Shown here piece by piece: positions 36,993-45,244 of a stretch of DNA of 56,303 nt. A model generated the notes under the pieces. The model had not been told where the DNA came from, did not search any database, and worked only from the letters and a program-made list of their open reading frames with translations. The translations under genes and the position numbers were made by a program. The stretch is from the NCBI RefSeq assembly GCF_000960475.2, contig NZ_JZDQ02000040.1, positions 1 through 56,303 on the forward strand. The letters are read 5' to 3'. This DNA is from Nocardioides luteus (GTDB taxonomy: Bacteria > Actinomycetota > Actinomycetes > Propionibacteriales > Nocardioidaceae). Every line of letters begins with the position of its first letter. Within the stretch, counting starts at the first letter, position 1.

Positions 36993-37595
36993 ATGCCGAA
37001 GATCGTCGACCACCGCGAACGACGGGAAGGGATCGCGCACGCGCTGTGGCGAGTGGTCGAGCAGCAGGGCTGGCCGCGCGCGACCATGCGCGAGGTCGCC
37101 CGCGAGGCGGGCGTCTCCCTCGGGCAGCTGCAGCACTACTTCTCGTCCCGCACCTCGATGCTGACCTTCGCGATGGAGTTCGCCGCCGAGCAGACCTCGT
37201 CCCGCGTGGCGCACCGCCTGGCCGGGCTCGACCAGCCCCCGCACCCTCGCGATGTCCTGCGAGCGGTCATCACCGAGATACTCCCGCTGCACCCCGACAC
37301 CCGCGCCACCAGCCGGATGAATGCGGCGTACGTCCTCGAGGCACTGCACGACCCCGAGCTGCGCGAGGTGGCCCGTGCCGGGCTTCGCGAGGGACGGGAC
37401 CTGGTCGAGCGCCTCGTCCGGCAGGCGATCGCCGACGGCCAGATCCTCGCCGATCGCGACCCTGCGATCGAGACCGACCTCGTCCTCTCGCTGACCGGTT
37501 TCACACCGCTGCTGGAGCTCGGGGTGATCGAGCCCCGGGCCGCCCTGGCCGCCGTCGACCAGCACCTCGACCGGCTCTTCTCGCCGACACCCTGA
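36993..37595 (+). CDS. TetR-family regulator
   Basis: 200 residues. Opens Met-Pro-Lys-Ile-Val-Asp-His-Arg-Glu-Arg-Arg, a start frequent in BetI-like TetR proteins, then Arg-Glu-Val-Ala-Arg-Glu-Ala-Gly-Val-Ser-Leu-Gly-Gln-Leu-Gln-His-Tyr-Phe as recognition helix. The C-terminal domain is of the TetR_C_6 type with Arg-Asp-Leu-Val-Glu-Arg-Leu. GGAGGG precedes the ATG. Target genes are not obvious; the divergent DUF1992 gene is possible. Confidence 0.88.
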   Translation: MPKIVDHRERREGIAHALWRVVEQQGWPRATMREVAREAGVSLGQLQHYFSSRTSMLTFAMEFAAEQTSSRVAHRLAGLDQPPHPRDVLRAVITEILPLHPDTRATSRMNAAYVLEALHDPELREVARAGLREGRDLVERLVRQAIADGQILADRDPAIETDLVLSLTGFTPLLELGVIEPRAALAAVDQHLDRLFSPTP

Positions 37596-37610
37596 GCCGC
37601 CCATCTCTCA

Positions 37611-37672
37611 TTTGAAACCTATTTGCGAAAGTTTCAAAACTTCTTGACGAAGTTCTCCTTGGCCCCTACGTT
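37611..37672 (+). promoter_or_regulatory. Promoter with GAAAGTTTC box for the secreted DUF1080 protein
   Basis: A -35 TTGACG (37644-37649) and -10 TACGTT (37667-37672) are 17 bp apart, giving a start near 37679 and a leader of about 30 nt with GGAGG before the ATG at 37711. Upstream, TTTGAAAC (37611-37618) and GTTTCAAA (37631-37638) are perfect inverted arms, and GAAAGTTTC (37627-37635) is a box of the kind bound by LacI-family repressors of polysaccharide genes in actinobacteria. AACTTC/GAAGTT arms also flank the -35. Confidence 0.65.
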
Positions 37673-37710
37673 CAGATGTGACGCTCGACACATCCCCCAC
37701 GGAGGCCTCC

Positions 37711-40700
37711 ATGCGTGTCCCCCCGTCCAGAGCCGTGCTCGGCTCGCTCGCCGGCCTGTCGGTCGTGGCGACGCTGCTCGGCAGCGGCCCGGCGACCGCA
37801 GCGGAACAAGATCTGCCACCCCAGGAGCCCGGCGTCACGCTGCGCACCTACGACATGGCCCGGCCGATCTCAGAGCTGTGCACGCTGCGTGCCGGCCAGA
37901 CGCCCAACGTCGACCGGCTCACCTCGGTCATCGACTACGACTCGCCCGGCGACTTCGGCCTCGCCGACCGTTTCATCTCGCACGCGCTGGCCAACCTGCG
38001 CATCGATGCTGCCGGGACGTACGACTTCCGGCTGATCAGCGACGACGGCTCGCGGCTGGTCATCGACGGGTCGGAGGTCATCGACCACGACGGGCTGCAC
38101 GGGGAGACCGCCAAGGACGGCAGCGTCACCCTGAGCGAGGGCTACCACGACCTGCGCGTGGAGCACTTCGAGGACGGCGGTGGCGAGGTGCTGCGGCTGC
38201 AGTGGCGGCCGCCGGGCGCCGCCGACTTCGCGCTGGTGCCGACCGAGGTCCTGAGCACCGAGGCCGGGGTGGTGCGGGTGACCGCGCCGGGCACGAAGTA
38301 CTGCGAGGGTCAGGACGACACCGCCGGTGACGGCATGCAGCTGGACAGCGTCCACCCCGCGTACGACCTGACCGACCTGCGGCCCGAGGGCTTCGAGCCG
38401 ATGGTCTCGGCGCTGGACTGGGCGCCGGACGGCCGGCTCGCCGTGGTGACCTCCGGGTCGGTGAGCCCGTCGGGGTGGGTGGAGAACCCCGAGCCGGGCG
38501 AGATCTTCTTCCTCAGCAACGCTCGCACCGCCACCGGACCCGAGGACGTCACGGTCGAGAAGGTCGCGACCGACCTGTTCAACCCGATGGGCGTGGCGGT
38601 CATCGGCGAGTCGATCTTCGTCTCCGAGCGAGACCAGCTCACCGAGCTGACCGACCCCGACGGGGACGGCTTCTACGACCGGCACCAGAAGGTGGCGGAG
38701 TGGCCGTTCGGCGAGAACTTCCACGAGTTCGCCTTCGGCCTCCTCCACGACGAGGAGAACTTCTACGTCAACCTCTCCGTCGCCATCAACTTCGGCGGCG
38801 CGACCACCGACCCGCAGCCGGCCCGCAACCGCGGCACGACGCTGAAGATCTCCCGCAAGACCGGTGAGGTCACCTATGTGGCGGGTGGGCTGCGTACGCC
38901 CAACGGGATGATGCGCGGACCCGACGGCGACCTGTTCGTGATGGACAACCAGGGCGCCTGGCTGCCCAGCTCCAAGCTGGTGCACGTCAAGCCGGGACGG
39001 TTCTTCAACCACTACACCAACCCCTCCGGCCCCTTCGACGACCAGCCGGTCACCGATCCGGCCCTGTGGGTGCCGCAGAACGAGATCGGCAACTCCCCGA
39101 GCAGCCCGGTGATGCTGGAGAAGGGTGCCTACGCGGGGCAGATGATCTTCGGCGACGTCACCTACGGCGGTCTGCAGCGCGGCTTCCTGGAGAAGGTCGA
39201 CGGTGAGTACCAGGGCGCGGTCTTCCGCTACTCCGCCGGTCTCGAGGCGGGCGTGAACCGCACCCTGCTCGGTCCCGACGGGTCGATCTACGTCGGCGGC
39301 ATCGGCGAGGCCGGCAACTGGAGCGAGCCGGGCAAGCTCCGCTACGGCCTGCAGCGGATGAGCCCGGGCGGCGGCTCCGCGTTCGACATGCTCTCGATGC
39401 GTGCCACCGGCAACGGGTTCAAGATCAGCTACACCCAGCCGCTGTCCCAGGCGACGGTCGACAAGATCGCCGCGGACCCGAACGCCGCGTTCCGGATGAA
39501 CCACTGGCGCTACGCGCCGCGCCCGACGTACGGCGGCCCGAAGATCGACGAGCGTCCACTGTTCGTCTCGGGTGCCGAGGTGTCCGCCGACCGCAGGTCG
39601 GTGAAGCTCACCGTGGACGGGCTGGAGGAGGGCCGGGTCGTGCACCTGCGCTCGCCGCGGCCGTTCGCCAGCGAGGGCGGCAAGGAGCTGTGGAACACCG
39701 AGGCCTGGTACACGCTCAACTCGATCCCCGGCTATCAGTCGCCGGCCGACCGCAACTACCTCGAGGCCGAGCAGGCGACCCTGCGTGGCGGCGCCGACGT
39801 CGACCTCGAGCACAACGGCTACTCCGGCTCCGGGTTCGTGGACGGCTTCGGCACCGTCGGCGCCTCGGTCACCTTCGACGCGAAGGTCGATCGGGCCGGG
39901 ACGTACCCGGTCCGGCTGCGCTACGCCAACGGCCCCGACCCGGCGCCCGGCACCAAGCGCGTCTCGGTCTACCTCAACGGCACCGAGGTCGAGCCGTGGG
40001 CGCTGGAGTCCACCGGCGACTGGCAGACCTGGGGCACCGCGACCCGGCCGATGAGGCTCAAGGCCGGCGTCAACCGGATCGCCCTTCGCTACGAGGAAGG
40101 CGACGAGGGCAACGTCAACTTCGACGTGCTCAAGGTGGGCGGCGGCGAAGACGTCTGTACGCCGCGGCGACCCGCCCCGGGCTACACGTCGCTCTTCGAC
40201 GGCACCCTCGCCTCCCTCGCCTCGTGGCGGATGGCCGGACCGGGCTCGTTCGGCCGCCAGGACGACTGCTCGCTGCGTACGACCAACGGCCTGGGCCTGC
40301 TGTGGTACGCCCAGAAGGAGTTCAGCGACTATAGCCTGCGGCTGGACTGGAAGCTGATCAACGACAACAACGGCGGCGTCTTCGTCGGCTTCCCCAACCC
40401 CGGCAACGACCCGTGGGTCGCGGTCAACCAGGGCTACGAGGTCCAGATCGACGCCACCGACGCCCCGGACCGCACCACCGGCGCCATCTACACCTTCCAG
40501 GGCGCGGACCCGTCGGCCATCGCCGCGTCGCTGAAGCCGGTCGGGTCGTGGAACTCGTACGACATCCGCGTCGAGGGCTCTCGCATCCGGGTCTTCCTCA
40601 ACGGGACCCTGGTGAACGACTTCACCAGCACCGACCCCGCCCGCGACCTCGCCGGCTTCGTCGGCATGCAGAACCACGGCGGGGGTGAGACCGTCTACTA

Positions 40701-40734
40701 CCGCAACGTCCAGGTGAAGGAGCTCACCGACTGA
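37711..40734 (+). CDS. Secreted multidomain protein: PA14, beta-propeller, CBM6-like, DUF1080
   Basis: 1007 residues. Signal peptide 1-30 (Arg-Val-Pro-Pro-Ser-Arg start, cleavage after Thr-Ala-Ala). About 33-177: PA14-like sugar-binding domain (Phe-Arg-Leu-Ile-Ser-Asp-Asp-Gly-Ser-Arg-Leu). About 225-575: sorbosone-dehydrogenase-type six-bladed propeller. About 682-815: CBM6/35-like module starting Tyr-Leu-Glu-Ala-Glu. About 823-1005: DUF1080, a jelly-roll fold known from 3-keto-disaccharide/3-keto-glycoside hydrolases. An extracellular glycan or glycoside-processing enzyme is likely. A large hairpin at 40752-40795 terminates transcription. Confidence 0.85.
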   Translation: MRVPPSRAVLGSLAGLSVVATLLGSGPATAAEQDLPPQEPGVTLRTYDMARPISELCTLRAGQTPNVDRLTSVIDYDSPGDFGLADRFISHALANLRIDAAGTYDFRLISDDGSRLVIDGSEVIDHDGLHGETAKDGSVTLSEGYHDLRVEHFEDGGGEVLRLQWRPPGAADFALVPTEVLSTEAGVVRVTAPGTKYCEGQDDTAGDGMQLDSVHPAYDLTDLRPEGFEPMVSALDWAPDGRLAVVTSGSVSPSGWVENPEPGEIFFLSNARTATGPEDVTVEKVATDLFNPMGVAVIGESIFVSERDQLTELTDPDGDGFYDRHQKVAEWPFGENFHEFAFGLLHDEENFYVNLSVAINFGGATTDPQPARNRGTTLKISRKTGEVTYVAGGLRTPNGMMRGPDGDLFVMDNQGAWLPSSKLVHVKPGRFFNHYTNPSGPFDDQPVTDPALWVPQNEIGNSPSSPVMLEKGAYAGQMIFGDVTYGGLQRGFLEKVDGEYQGAVFRYSAGLEAGVNRTLLGPDGSIYVGGIGEAGNWSEPGKLRYGLQRMSPGGGSAFDMLSMRATGNGFKISYTQPLSQATVDKIAADPNAAFRMNHWRYAPRPTYGGPKIDERPLFVSGAEVSADRRSVKLTVDGLEEGRVVHLRSPRPFASEGGKELWNTEAWYTLNSIPGYQSPADRNYLEAEQATLRGGADVDLEHNGYSGSGFVDGFGTVGASVTFDAKVDRAGTYPVRLRYANGPDPAPGTKRVSVYLNGTEVEPWALESTGDWQTWGTATRPMRLKAGVNRIALRYEEGDEGNVNFDVLKVGGGEDVCTPRRPAPGYTSLFDGTLASLASWRMAGPGSFGRQDDCSLRTTNGLGLLWYAQKEFSDYSLRLDWKLINDNNGGVFVGFPNPGNDPWVAVNQGYEVQIDATDAPDRTTGAIYTFQGADPSAIAASLKPVGSWNSYDIRVEGSRIRVFLNGTLVNDFTSTDPARDLAGFVGMQNHGGGETVYYRNVQVKELTD

Positions 40735-40751
40735 CGTCGCTCGCCCGCGCC

Positions 40752-40795
40752 GCCGGCTGGGCGCCTTCCCCACCAGGGGAGGCGCCCATGCCGGC
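40752..40795 (+). terminator. Strong hairpin terminator after the secreted DUF1080 gene
   Basis: Nested arms: GCCGGC (40752-40757) with GCCGGC (40790-40795), and GGGCGCCTTCCCC (40759-40771) with GGGGAGGCGCCC (40776-40787), one bulged base and an ACCA loop. There is no U-run, as is usual for actinobacterial intrinsic terminators. It begins 18 bp after the stop codon. Confidence 0.75.
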
Positions 40796-40831
40796 GGGTG
40801 TGCGTTGCCACCCACCGGCGACACTGAACGC

Positions 40832-41314
40832 ATGAGTTTCTCGATCCGCCCCGGATCCATGAGCGACACGAGTCCCTGCGTCGACCTGTGGACACGAGTG
40901 ATCGCCGCCCGAGACGGCTCGGAGGTCGCTGCCGACGTTGCGCGGCGAGCGCGAGCCGCGTTCGCCGAGCCGACCGTACGCTTCGCCGTCGTCGGGTCGG
41001 GACCGGACGGCTTCGCGCTCACGATCACCAGAGATGACGGCGTCGCGCTCCTCTCCCGGCTCTGCGTCGACCCCACTGTCACCTCGCGCGGCCTCGGCGC
41101 GGCCCTGGTCGCCGATGCCGTCGAGCATGCGCGGCGTGCCGGGCTCCAGCGCATCGAGCTGGATGTCCGTGAGACGAACGTACGCGCCATCGCGCTCTAC
41201 GAGCGGGCGGGCTTCACCGCTGTCTCGGACCCGTGGGAGTACGACGGGGGCGATCGTGTCGTGACGTGGTCTCTCGATCTGGAGCCATCGACGCCGGCGT
41301 CGGGATGCCATTGA
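40832..41314 (+). CDS. GNAT-family N-acetyltransferase
   Basis: 160 residues from ATG 40832. Motif A: Leu-Cys-Val-Asp-Pro-Thr-Val-Thr-Ser-Arg-Gly-Leu-Gly-Ala-Ala-Leu (acetyl-CoA pyrophosphate loop Arg-Gly-Leu-Gly-Ala), then Leu-Asp-Val-Arg-Glu-Thr-Asn and Ala-Ile-Ala-Leu-Tyr-Glu-Arg-Ala-Gly-Phe (motif B). RimI-like layout. No Shine-Dalgarno is visible, and GACACT ending 6 nt before the ATG suggests a leaderless message. Substrate unknown. Confidence 0.9.
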   Translation: MSFSIRPGSMSDTSPCVDLWTRVIAARDGSEVAADVARRARAAFAEPTVRFAVVGSGPDGFALTITRDDGVALLSRLCVDPTVTSRGLGAALVADAVEHARRAGLQRIELDVRETNVRAIALYERAGFTAVSDPWEYDGGDRVVTWSLDLEPSTPASGCH

Positions 41315-41350
41315 CGCTGGTCCGCGCCGCCCGCGCCGATGCCTGTGAGG

Positions 41351-42898
41351 TCAGTTGTTCGGGCATCGCCTTGCGGTCCGGGCAGAGAACGAGACCGTGT
41401 CGAATGTCCAGACGATCAAGTCGTACTGCCCGCCCACGGCGTTCTCGAAACACGTCTCCCCCGCACCGACCTCCACAACGTCTCCGGATGGTGTGAGGAA
41501 CTGGCCAGAAACACGCGAATTGATGATGAAGGTCGTGCCCGCCGGGACCCTGAGACGGAACCGTCCGGCCCCCGACGACGTCCGGGGCCCTCCGAGCACC
41601 GGGTCGCCATCCAGAGTCGCGTCCGTCGTGGCGATCGGATTCAGGTAGTCGCGCACCGTCATCGGATCGAGCTCGTGCGGGACGTAGCGCAGCGTATGCG
41701 TGCCGGATTTCGGCAGCCTGAACACACGGGCGTTCCCGTAGGCCGTACGCATCGAATAGAGCGGCTCGAGCGAGATGCCGTCGGGGTCGAGGAACGACCG
41801 GTAGGGAAACGGCCACTGCTCGTACTCCGGAACCGTCAGCGTGAACATGTCGTCAGCGGACACCGGCACGGTGAAATCAACGATCTGACCGGGACGGTCC
41901 TGGTCGGCGTCGCAGCAGAACTCGTCAAATGCCTTCGTCTTGGCTGTTGAGGTCCAGATCGTGACTGCGCCGGACACCCCGGTGTTGTAGATATGGGAGG
42001 TCAGACGATAAGTGCCCGTCGACGGAGCACGGAACGTAGAGACACGTTGCTGGTAGGGCTCCAACGTAGCGATCGGAGTGCCGTTGAGTTCGACGTTGAC
42101 CGTCGAGACGATGGATTCCGCGGTAATGGCGACCGAGACGAGATCGCCGGCCGTCGCAGGCAGCGCGAGCGAGGCATCGCCTGTGGCAGGGTCGGCGACG
42201 AGGGCGCCGATCTGGGTCTCCTGGTTCATCGCCAGCGGCACCGGCCGCTGAATGGCGCTGAGGGTGGTGGAGTAGCCGCTCAACCGCGGCCCCGAGGGCG
42301 AGCTCACCATGCGGAAGCGCCAGCCGTTCGGGCGCCTCTCGACATCGACGCGGTAGCGCCCCGCGGAGTCGGCAACCGCACCGGGCCCGGTTGTGATCCA
42401 TCGGCTGGTCGCCTGGTCCCAGTGCTGCACGTTGACGGTGGCGTACGCCGGGGCGACGCCCGTCACCCGGGTGATCCAGAGGCGGTCGGATCGGAGGAAC
42501 GCGGAGGTCGTGGCCGTCACCTTCGGGCGCCACGTCACCGTGATGGAGACCGTCGGTGACGTGGCAGCCGCCTGGCCGAGCTGAGCTGGCTTACGCACGC
42601 GGTAGCGCTGTACTCCCCTTGGCGGCGTGATGCGGAACGAGAAGCGGCGGGTGTCGACGAGCTTCGTGCTCGCCACCCGGTGCCACGCACCGTCGTACCA
42701 GCGCTGCAGATTGACCACACTGCCGAGCTTCGCCCCCGACGCGGTGCCGCTGATCCGGACGGCCGATCCCTCGCTCACCGTGGAGGCAGATGCCGAGGCG
42801 GAGATGGTGACGGCCGCGCTCGCCGGCGGCGCCTGCAGGGCCGCGAGGCTGAACATCAGTGACAGAGCGCCCACAACGGTGAGCACCGACTTCCGCAT
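41351..42898 (-). CDS. Large secreted protein of unknown function
   Basis: 515 residues. Clear Sec signal peptide (Met-Arg-Lys-Ser-Val-Leu..., cleavage after Ala-Ser-Ala near residue 28). The mature part is beta-rich: residues 29-120 and 120-210 look like two Ig-like/SH3-type adhesive modules (Tyr-Asp-Gly-Ala-Trp-His-Arg-Val and His-Trp-Asp-Gln-Ala-Thr-Ser-Arg-Trp, each with a Trp-x-x-Val/Thr spacing), followed by a carbohydrate-binding-like region and a Cys-Cys pair plus Cys near the end. No catalytic motif. A surface or matrix role is a guess. Confidence 0.75.
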   Translation of the reverse strand: MRKSVLTVVGALSLMFSLAALQAPPASAAVTISASASASTVSEGSAVRISGTASGAKLGSVVNLQRWYDGAWHRVASTKLVDTRRFSFRITPPRGVQRYRVRKPAQLGQAAATSPTVSITVTWRPKVTATTSAFLRSDRLWITRVTGVAPAYATVNVQHWDQATSRWITTGPGAVADSAGRYRVDVERRPNGWRFRMVSSPSGPRLSGYSTTLSAIQRPVPLAMNQETQIGALVADPATGDASLALPATAGDLVSVAITAESIVSTVNVELNGTPIATLEPYQQRVSTFRAPSTGTYRLTSHIYNTGVSGAVTIWTSTAKTKAFDEFCCDADQDRPGQIVDFTVPVSADDMFTLTVPEYEQWPFPYRSFLDPDGISLEPLYSMRTAYGNARVFRLPKSGTHTLRYVPHELDPMTVRDYLNPIATTDATLDGDPVLGGPRTSSGAGRFRLRVPAGTTFIINSRVSGQFLTPSGDVVEVGAGETCFENAVGGQYDLIVWTFDTVSFSARTARRCPNN

Positions 42899-43116
42899 AT
42901 ATCTGCTCCTAAGTCTGGCCCCGAGAAGGCCTGAGAATTAAAGCAAGCGCGACTGATGACGGCAACGCCGATTCGCCCTGCCGCTCGGTATGTCGGCTGT
43001 CGAGAAGCAGCGAAGATCGACCAGCTGCACGCGAGCAGCATTGACGACATCGGCCGATCGGAGGCGCTCTGGAGAAACTGCCGTGACCGAAGGGCAAGGG
43101 CTGGCCGCCCGCGGCA

Positions 43117-43497
43117 TCACACGATCCACGGCGGGGAGACCGAGTCGGCTCCGTCAGGGGTGGTCGCCTGACCGCTCGCCGGGCCGGACACGACGAATCC
43201 AGCTCCGGCGCCGGTGCGGATCTGACGCGGAGCACCGGCGGGGATCACCAGGGTGTCGCCGACCGACAGCTCGATCGACTCGGTGCCGACGACGATCGTC
43301 GCCGCACCTTCCAGGACATGCCAGACCTGCTCGACATCGAAGACGTGCAGTGGTCCGCTCTGGCCGGGGTTCATGCTGACCCGCCAGAGGCTCAGCGTTT
43401 GGGTGCCTCCCTGCGTCGGCGAGGCGAGCGTCGTCATCAACGCGTTGGGCGTCTCGGTGCGGCGCGCGTCCGGCTGAGCGATCTTGGTGGCAGACAT
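43117..43497 (-). CDS. Cupin-domain protein
   Basis: 126 residues, one small cupin barrel. Motif 1 Gly-Pro-Leu-His-Val-Phe-Asp-Val-Glu-Gln-Val-Trp-His-Val-Leu-Glu-Gly gives a His and Glu where metal ligands sit; motif 2 is Val-Gly-Asp-Thr-Leu-Val-Ile-Pro-Ala-Gly-Ala-Pro-Arg-Gln, in which the usual His is replaced by Arg, so metal binding may be altered. It is divergent from a MarR gene, with a 23-bp operator 14 bp from its start. Function unknown. Confidence 0.88.
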   Translation of the reverse strand: MSATKIAQPDARRTETPNALMTTLASPTQGGTQTLSLWRVSMNPGQSGPLHVFDVEQVWHVLEGAATIVVGTESIELSVGDTLVIPAGAPRQIRTGAGAGFVVSGPASGQATTPDGADSVSPPWIV

Positions 43498-43510
43498 GGC
43501 CTCTCCTCAA

Positions 43511-43533
43511 ATTAGACAACTTGGTTGTCTAAT
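43511..43533. promoter_or_regulatory. MarR operator 1 (cupin side)
   Basis: ATTAGACAAC (43511-43520) and GTTGTCTAAT (43524-43533) are perfect 10-bp arms separated by TTG. It lies 14 bp upstream of the cupin start codon and overlaps its likely promoter. Confidence 0.85.
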
Positions 43534-43555
43534 ACGTTAGAGAGGCGTTCGCGAT

Positions 43556-43576
43556 ATCGTCAACCGGGTTGTCGAT
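43556..43576. promoter_or_regulatory. MarR operator 2 (marR side)
   Basis: ATCGTCAACC (43556-43565) and GGTTGTCGAT (43567-43576) are inverted with nine of ten matches around one base. The inner CAAC/GTTG core equals that of operator 1, whose centre is 44 bp away (about four helical turns). Confidence 0.65.
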
Positions 43577-43592
43577 GAGAGGAGGGGCGCCG

Positions 43593-44066
43593 ATGAGCGA
43601 GCCCGGGTGGAGAGTGGTGCTCCTGCTGGCCGGCGCGTTCCGCCAAGGGGTCGACGCCCTCCACAGCGAACTGGCCGATCAGGGCTATCCCGGAGCACGG
43701 CCACTCCACGGCTTCGCACTCCAGGCCATCGGACCCGAGGGGTGCACCATCAACCAGCTCGGCCAGCGTCTCGGCGTCTCCAAGCAGGCCGCAGCCAAGA
43801 CCGCGACCGGTCTCGAGGACGCCGGATATATCGCCCGCGAACCGGTTCCCGGCGATCGACGGGCAGTCCTTCTCCGGCGTACGGAGCGTGCCGAGGAATT
43901 CCTGGCGGCGAGCGCGGCCGGCTTCGAGCACGTCGTGGACCGCTGGCGGCGCCACCTCGGCGCCGGCCGTTTCGACGCCATGGTCGAGGCGCTCGCCGAG
44001 ATCGCCGATGACGGCCGGCCGATCGGAGACCTGCCAGGCTGGCTGACGCAGCGTCCCTCGACGTAG
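43593..44066 (+). CDS. MarR-family transcriptional regulator
   Basis: 157 residues from ATG 43593 with GGAGG nine bases upstream. DNA-binding region: Cys-Thr-Ile-Asn-Gln-Leu-Gly-Gln-Arg-Leu-Gly-Val-Ser-Lys-Gln-Ala-Ala-Ala-Lys-Thr, then wing Pro-Gly-Asp-Arg-Arg-Ala-Val. One Cys (in Glu-Gly-Cys-Thr) could serve as a redox sensor. Two operators in the divergent region imply autoregulation and control of the cupin gene. Confidence 0.9.
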   Translation: MSEPGWRVVLLLAGAFRQGVDALHSELADQGYPGARPLHGFALQAIGPEGCTINQLGQRLGVSKQAAAKTATGLEDAGYIAREPVPGDRRAVLLRRTERAEEFLAASAAGFEHVVDRWRRHLGAGRFDAMVEALAEIADDGRPIGDLPGWLTQRPST

Positions 44067-44115
44067 GAGCCGATCCCGCCCGCTTCGCCGGGCCTACTGG
44101 CGGTCGCCGGCGGCC

Positions 44116-44799
44116 TCACCGATGACGAGCGCCGCCGTCGACGTGGATGAGCTCGCCCGTGACGTACCCGGCGCCGAGGAGCCACAGGGCGGCGTCGGAG
44201 ATGTCGCCGACCGTGCCGTGCCGTCCCACGAGAGAGCCTTGGGCAGCCTTCGCGAGAAGGGCCGACTTGCCCGCTTCACCGAGGCGGTCCCAGGTGCCGC
44301 TGTCGACCAGACCCGGTGCGATGGCGTTGACCCGCAGCGGGGCGAGCTCGACAGCCAGGTGGCGAACAAGGAAGTCCAGCGCGCCGTTGGCGACGCCCTT
44401 GACCACGGTGCCGGGCTTCGGCTGCCAGCCCACGACACCGGAGAAGAAGAGCATCGACCCGCCGGGCCGCACCAGGTCGGCGAGGTGTTTGGCCACCAGG
44501 AGCGGGGCGACGACCTTGGTGCCGAACGCAGCGGTGACCTTGTCGTGGTCCAGATCGCTGACGGGTACGTCGTGGTGCGCCGACACGGTGGACACGATGT
44601 GGTCGACGGGCCCGAGGGAGGCTGCGGCGGCGGCGATCGTCTCCTCGTCGAGCACGTCGAGCTTCAGGTCGTGGTCGCCTGCGCGGGTCGCGACGATGCT
44701 GGTTGCGCCGGCCTGTTCCACGCGGCGGGCGATATCGGCGCCGATCCCTCGTCCGCCGCCGATGATCAGGATGCGCTGGTCGTGAAGTGTGTGCGTCAT
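44116..44799 (-). CDS. Atypical SDR-family protein lacking the catalytic Tyr
   Basis: 227 residues. The cofactor loop is Gly-Gly-Gly-Arg-Gly-Ile-Gly (14-20) and the closing Val-Asp-Gly-Gly is present. Ser120 is retained, but at the expected YxxxK site the sequence is Gly-Thr-Val-Val-Lys-Gly-Val-Ala-Asn-Gly-Ala, without Tyr or correctly spaced Lys. Such members form a recognisable subgroup (Ala-Asn-Gly-Ala-Leu) often annotated as oxidoreductase; activity is uncertain. Divergent from an HxlR regulator 54 bp away. Confidence 0.88.
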   Translation of the reverse strand: MTHTLHDQRILIIGGGRGIGADIARRVEQAGATSIVATRAGDHDLKLDVLDEETIAAAAASLGPVDHIVSTVSAHHDVPVSDLDHDKVTAAFGTKVVAPLLVAKHLADLVRPGGSMLFFSGVVGWQPKPGTVVKGVANGALDFLVRHLAVELAPLRVNAIAPGLVDSGTWDRLGEAGKSALLAKAAQGSLVGRHGTVGDISDAALWLLGAGYVTGELIHVDGGARHR

Positions 44800-44811
44800 G
44801 GGAGGACGGTA

Positions 44812-44832
44812 TAGATTTGCTACCGGTATCTA
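44812..44832. promoter_or_regulatory. HxlR operator candidate
   Basis: TAGAT (44812-44816) and ATCTA (44828-44832) are inverted arms, and TACCGGTA (44821-44828) is a perfect 8-bp palindrome within them. The site fills the SDR/HxlR divergent region. Confidence 0.5.
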
Positions 44833-44852
44833 CAACGCTACTGGAGACGTGC

Positions 44853-45218
44853 ATGGGCAAGGCGTACGACGTCATGGCAGCCACCTGCCCGAGCCGCACG
44901 GTGCTGCACCGCATCGGCGCCCGCTGGACGGTGTTCGTGATCACCGCTCTGGCCGACGGGCCGATGCGGTTCACCCAGCTGAAGGCGTACATCCGCGGCA
45001 TCACCCCCAAGGCGCTCTCCGAGACGCTGCGGGCGATGGAGTACGACGGACTCATCAGCCGCACCGCGTTCGGAGGCAACCCACCACGCGTCGAGTACGC
45101 CCTCACCCCGCTGGGGCACACGCTCCTGCCGCCGCTGAGCGCGCTTCGGGAGTGGGCCGAGACCCACGTACCCGACATCGAGCGCGCCCGGGCCGCGGCC
45201 GACCTTCGGGACTCCTGA
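44853..45218 (+). CDS. HxlR-family transcriptional regulator
   Basis: 121 residues from ATG 44853 (GGAGA upstream). Characteristic Cys-Pro-Ser-Arg-x-Val-Leu-x-Arg-Ile-Gly-Ala-Arg-Trp-Thr-Val-Phe near the N-terminus, Met-Arg-Phe-Thr-Gln-Leu-Lys, Ile-Thr-Pro-Lys-Ala-Leu-Ser-Glu-Thr-Leu-Arg and the wing Pro-Pro-Arg-Val-Glu-Tyr. The conserved Cys may sense aldehydes or quinones, as in HypR/QorR relatives. Divergent SDR is the likely target. Confidence 0.92.
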   Translation: MGKAYDVMAATCPSRTVLHRIGARWTVFVITALADGPMRFTQLKAYIRGITPKALSETLRAMEYDGLISRTAFGGNPPRVEYALTPLGHTLLPPLSALREWAETHVPDIERARAAADLRDS

Positions 45219-45244
45219 CCCGACCGCAGAATCGGCACGCCGAG

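Noticed and set aside
37870..41190. A 1106-codon open frame on the minus strand
   Set aside because: It is antisense to the secreted PA14/DUF1080 protein, which has a promoter, ribosome-binding site, signal peptide and domain motifs. The antisense product has no domain and typical shadow composition.
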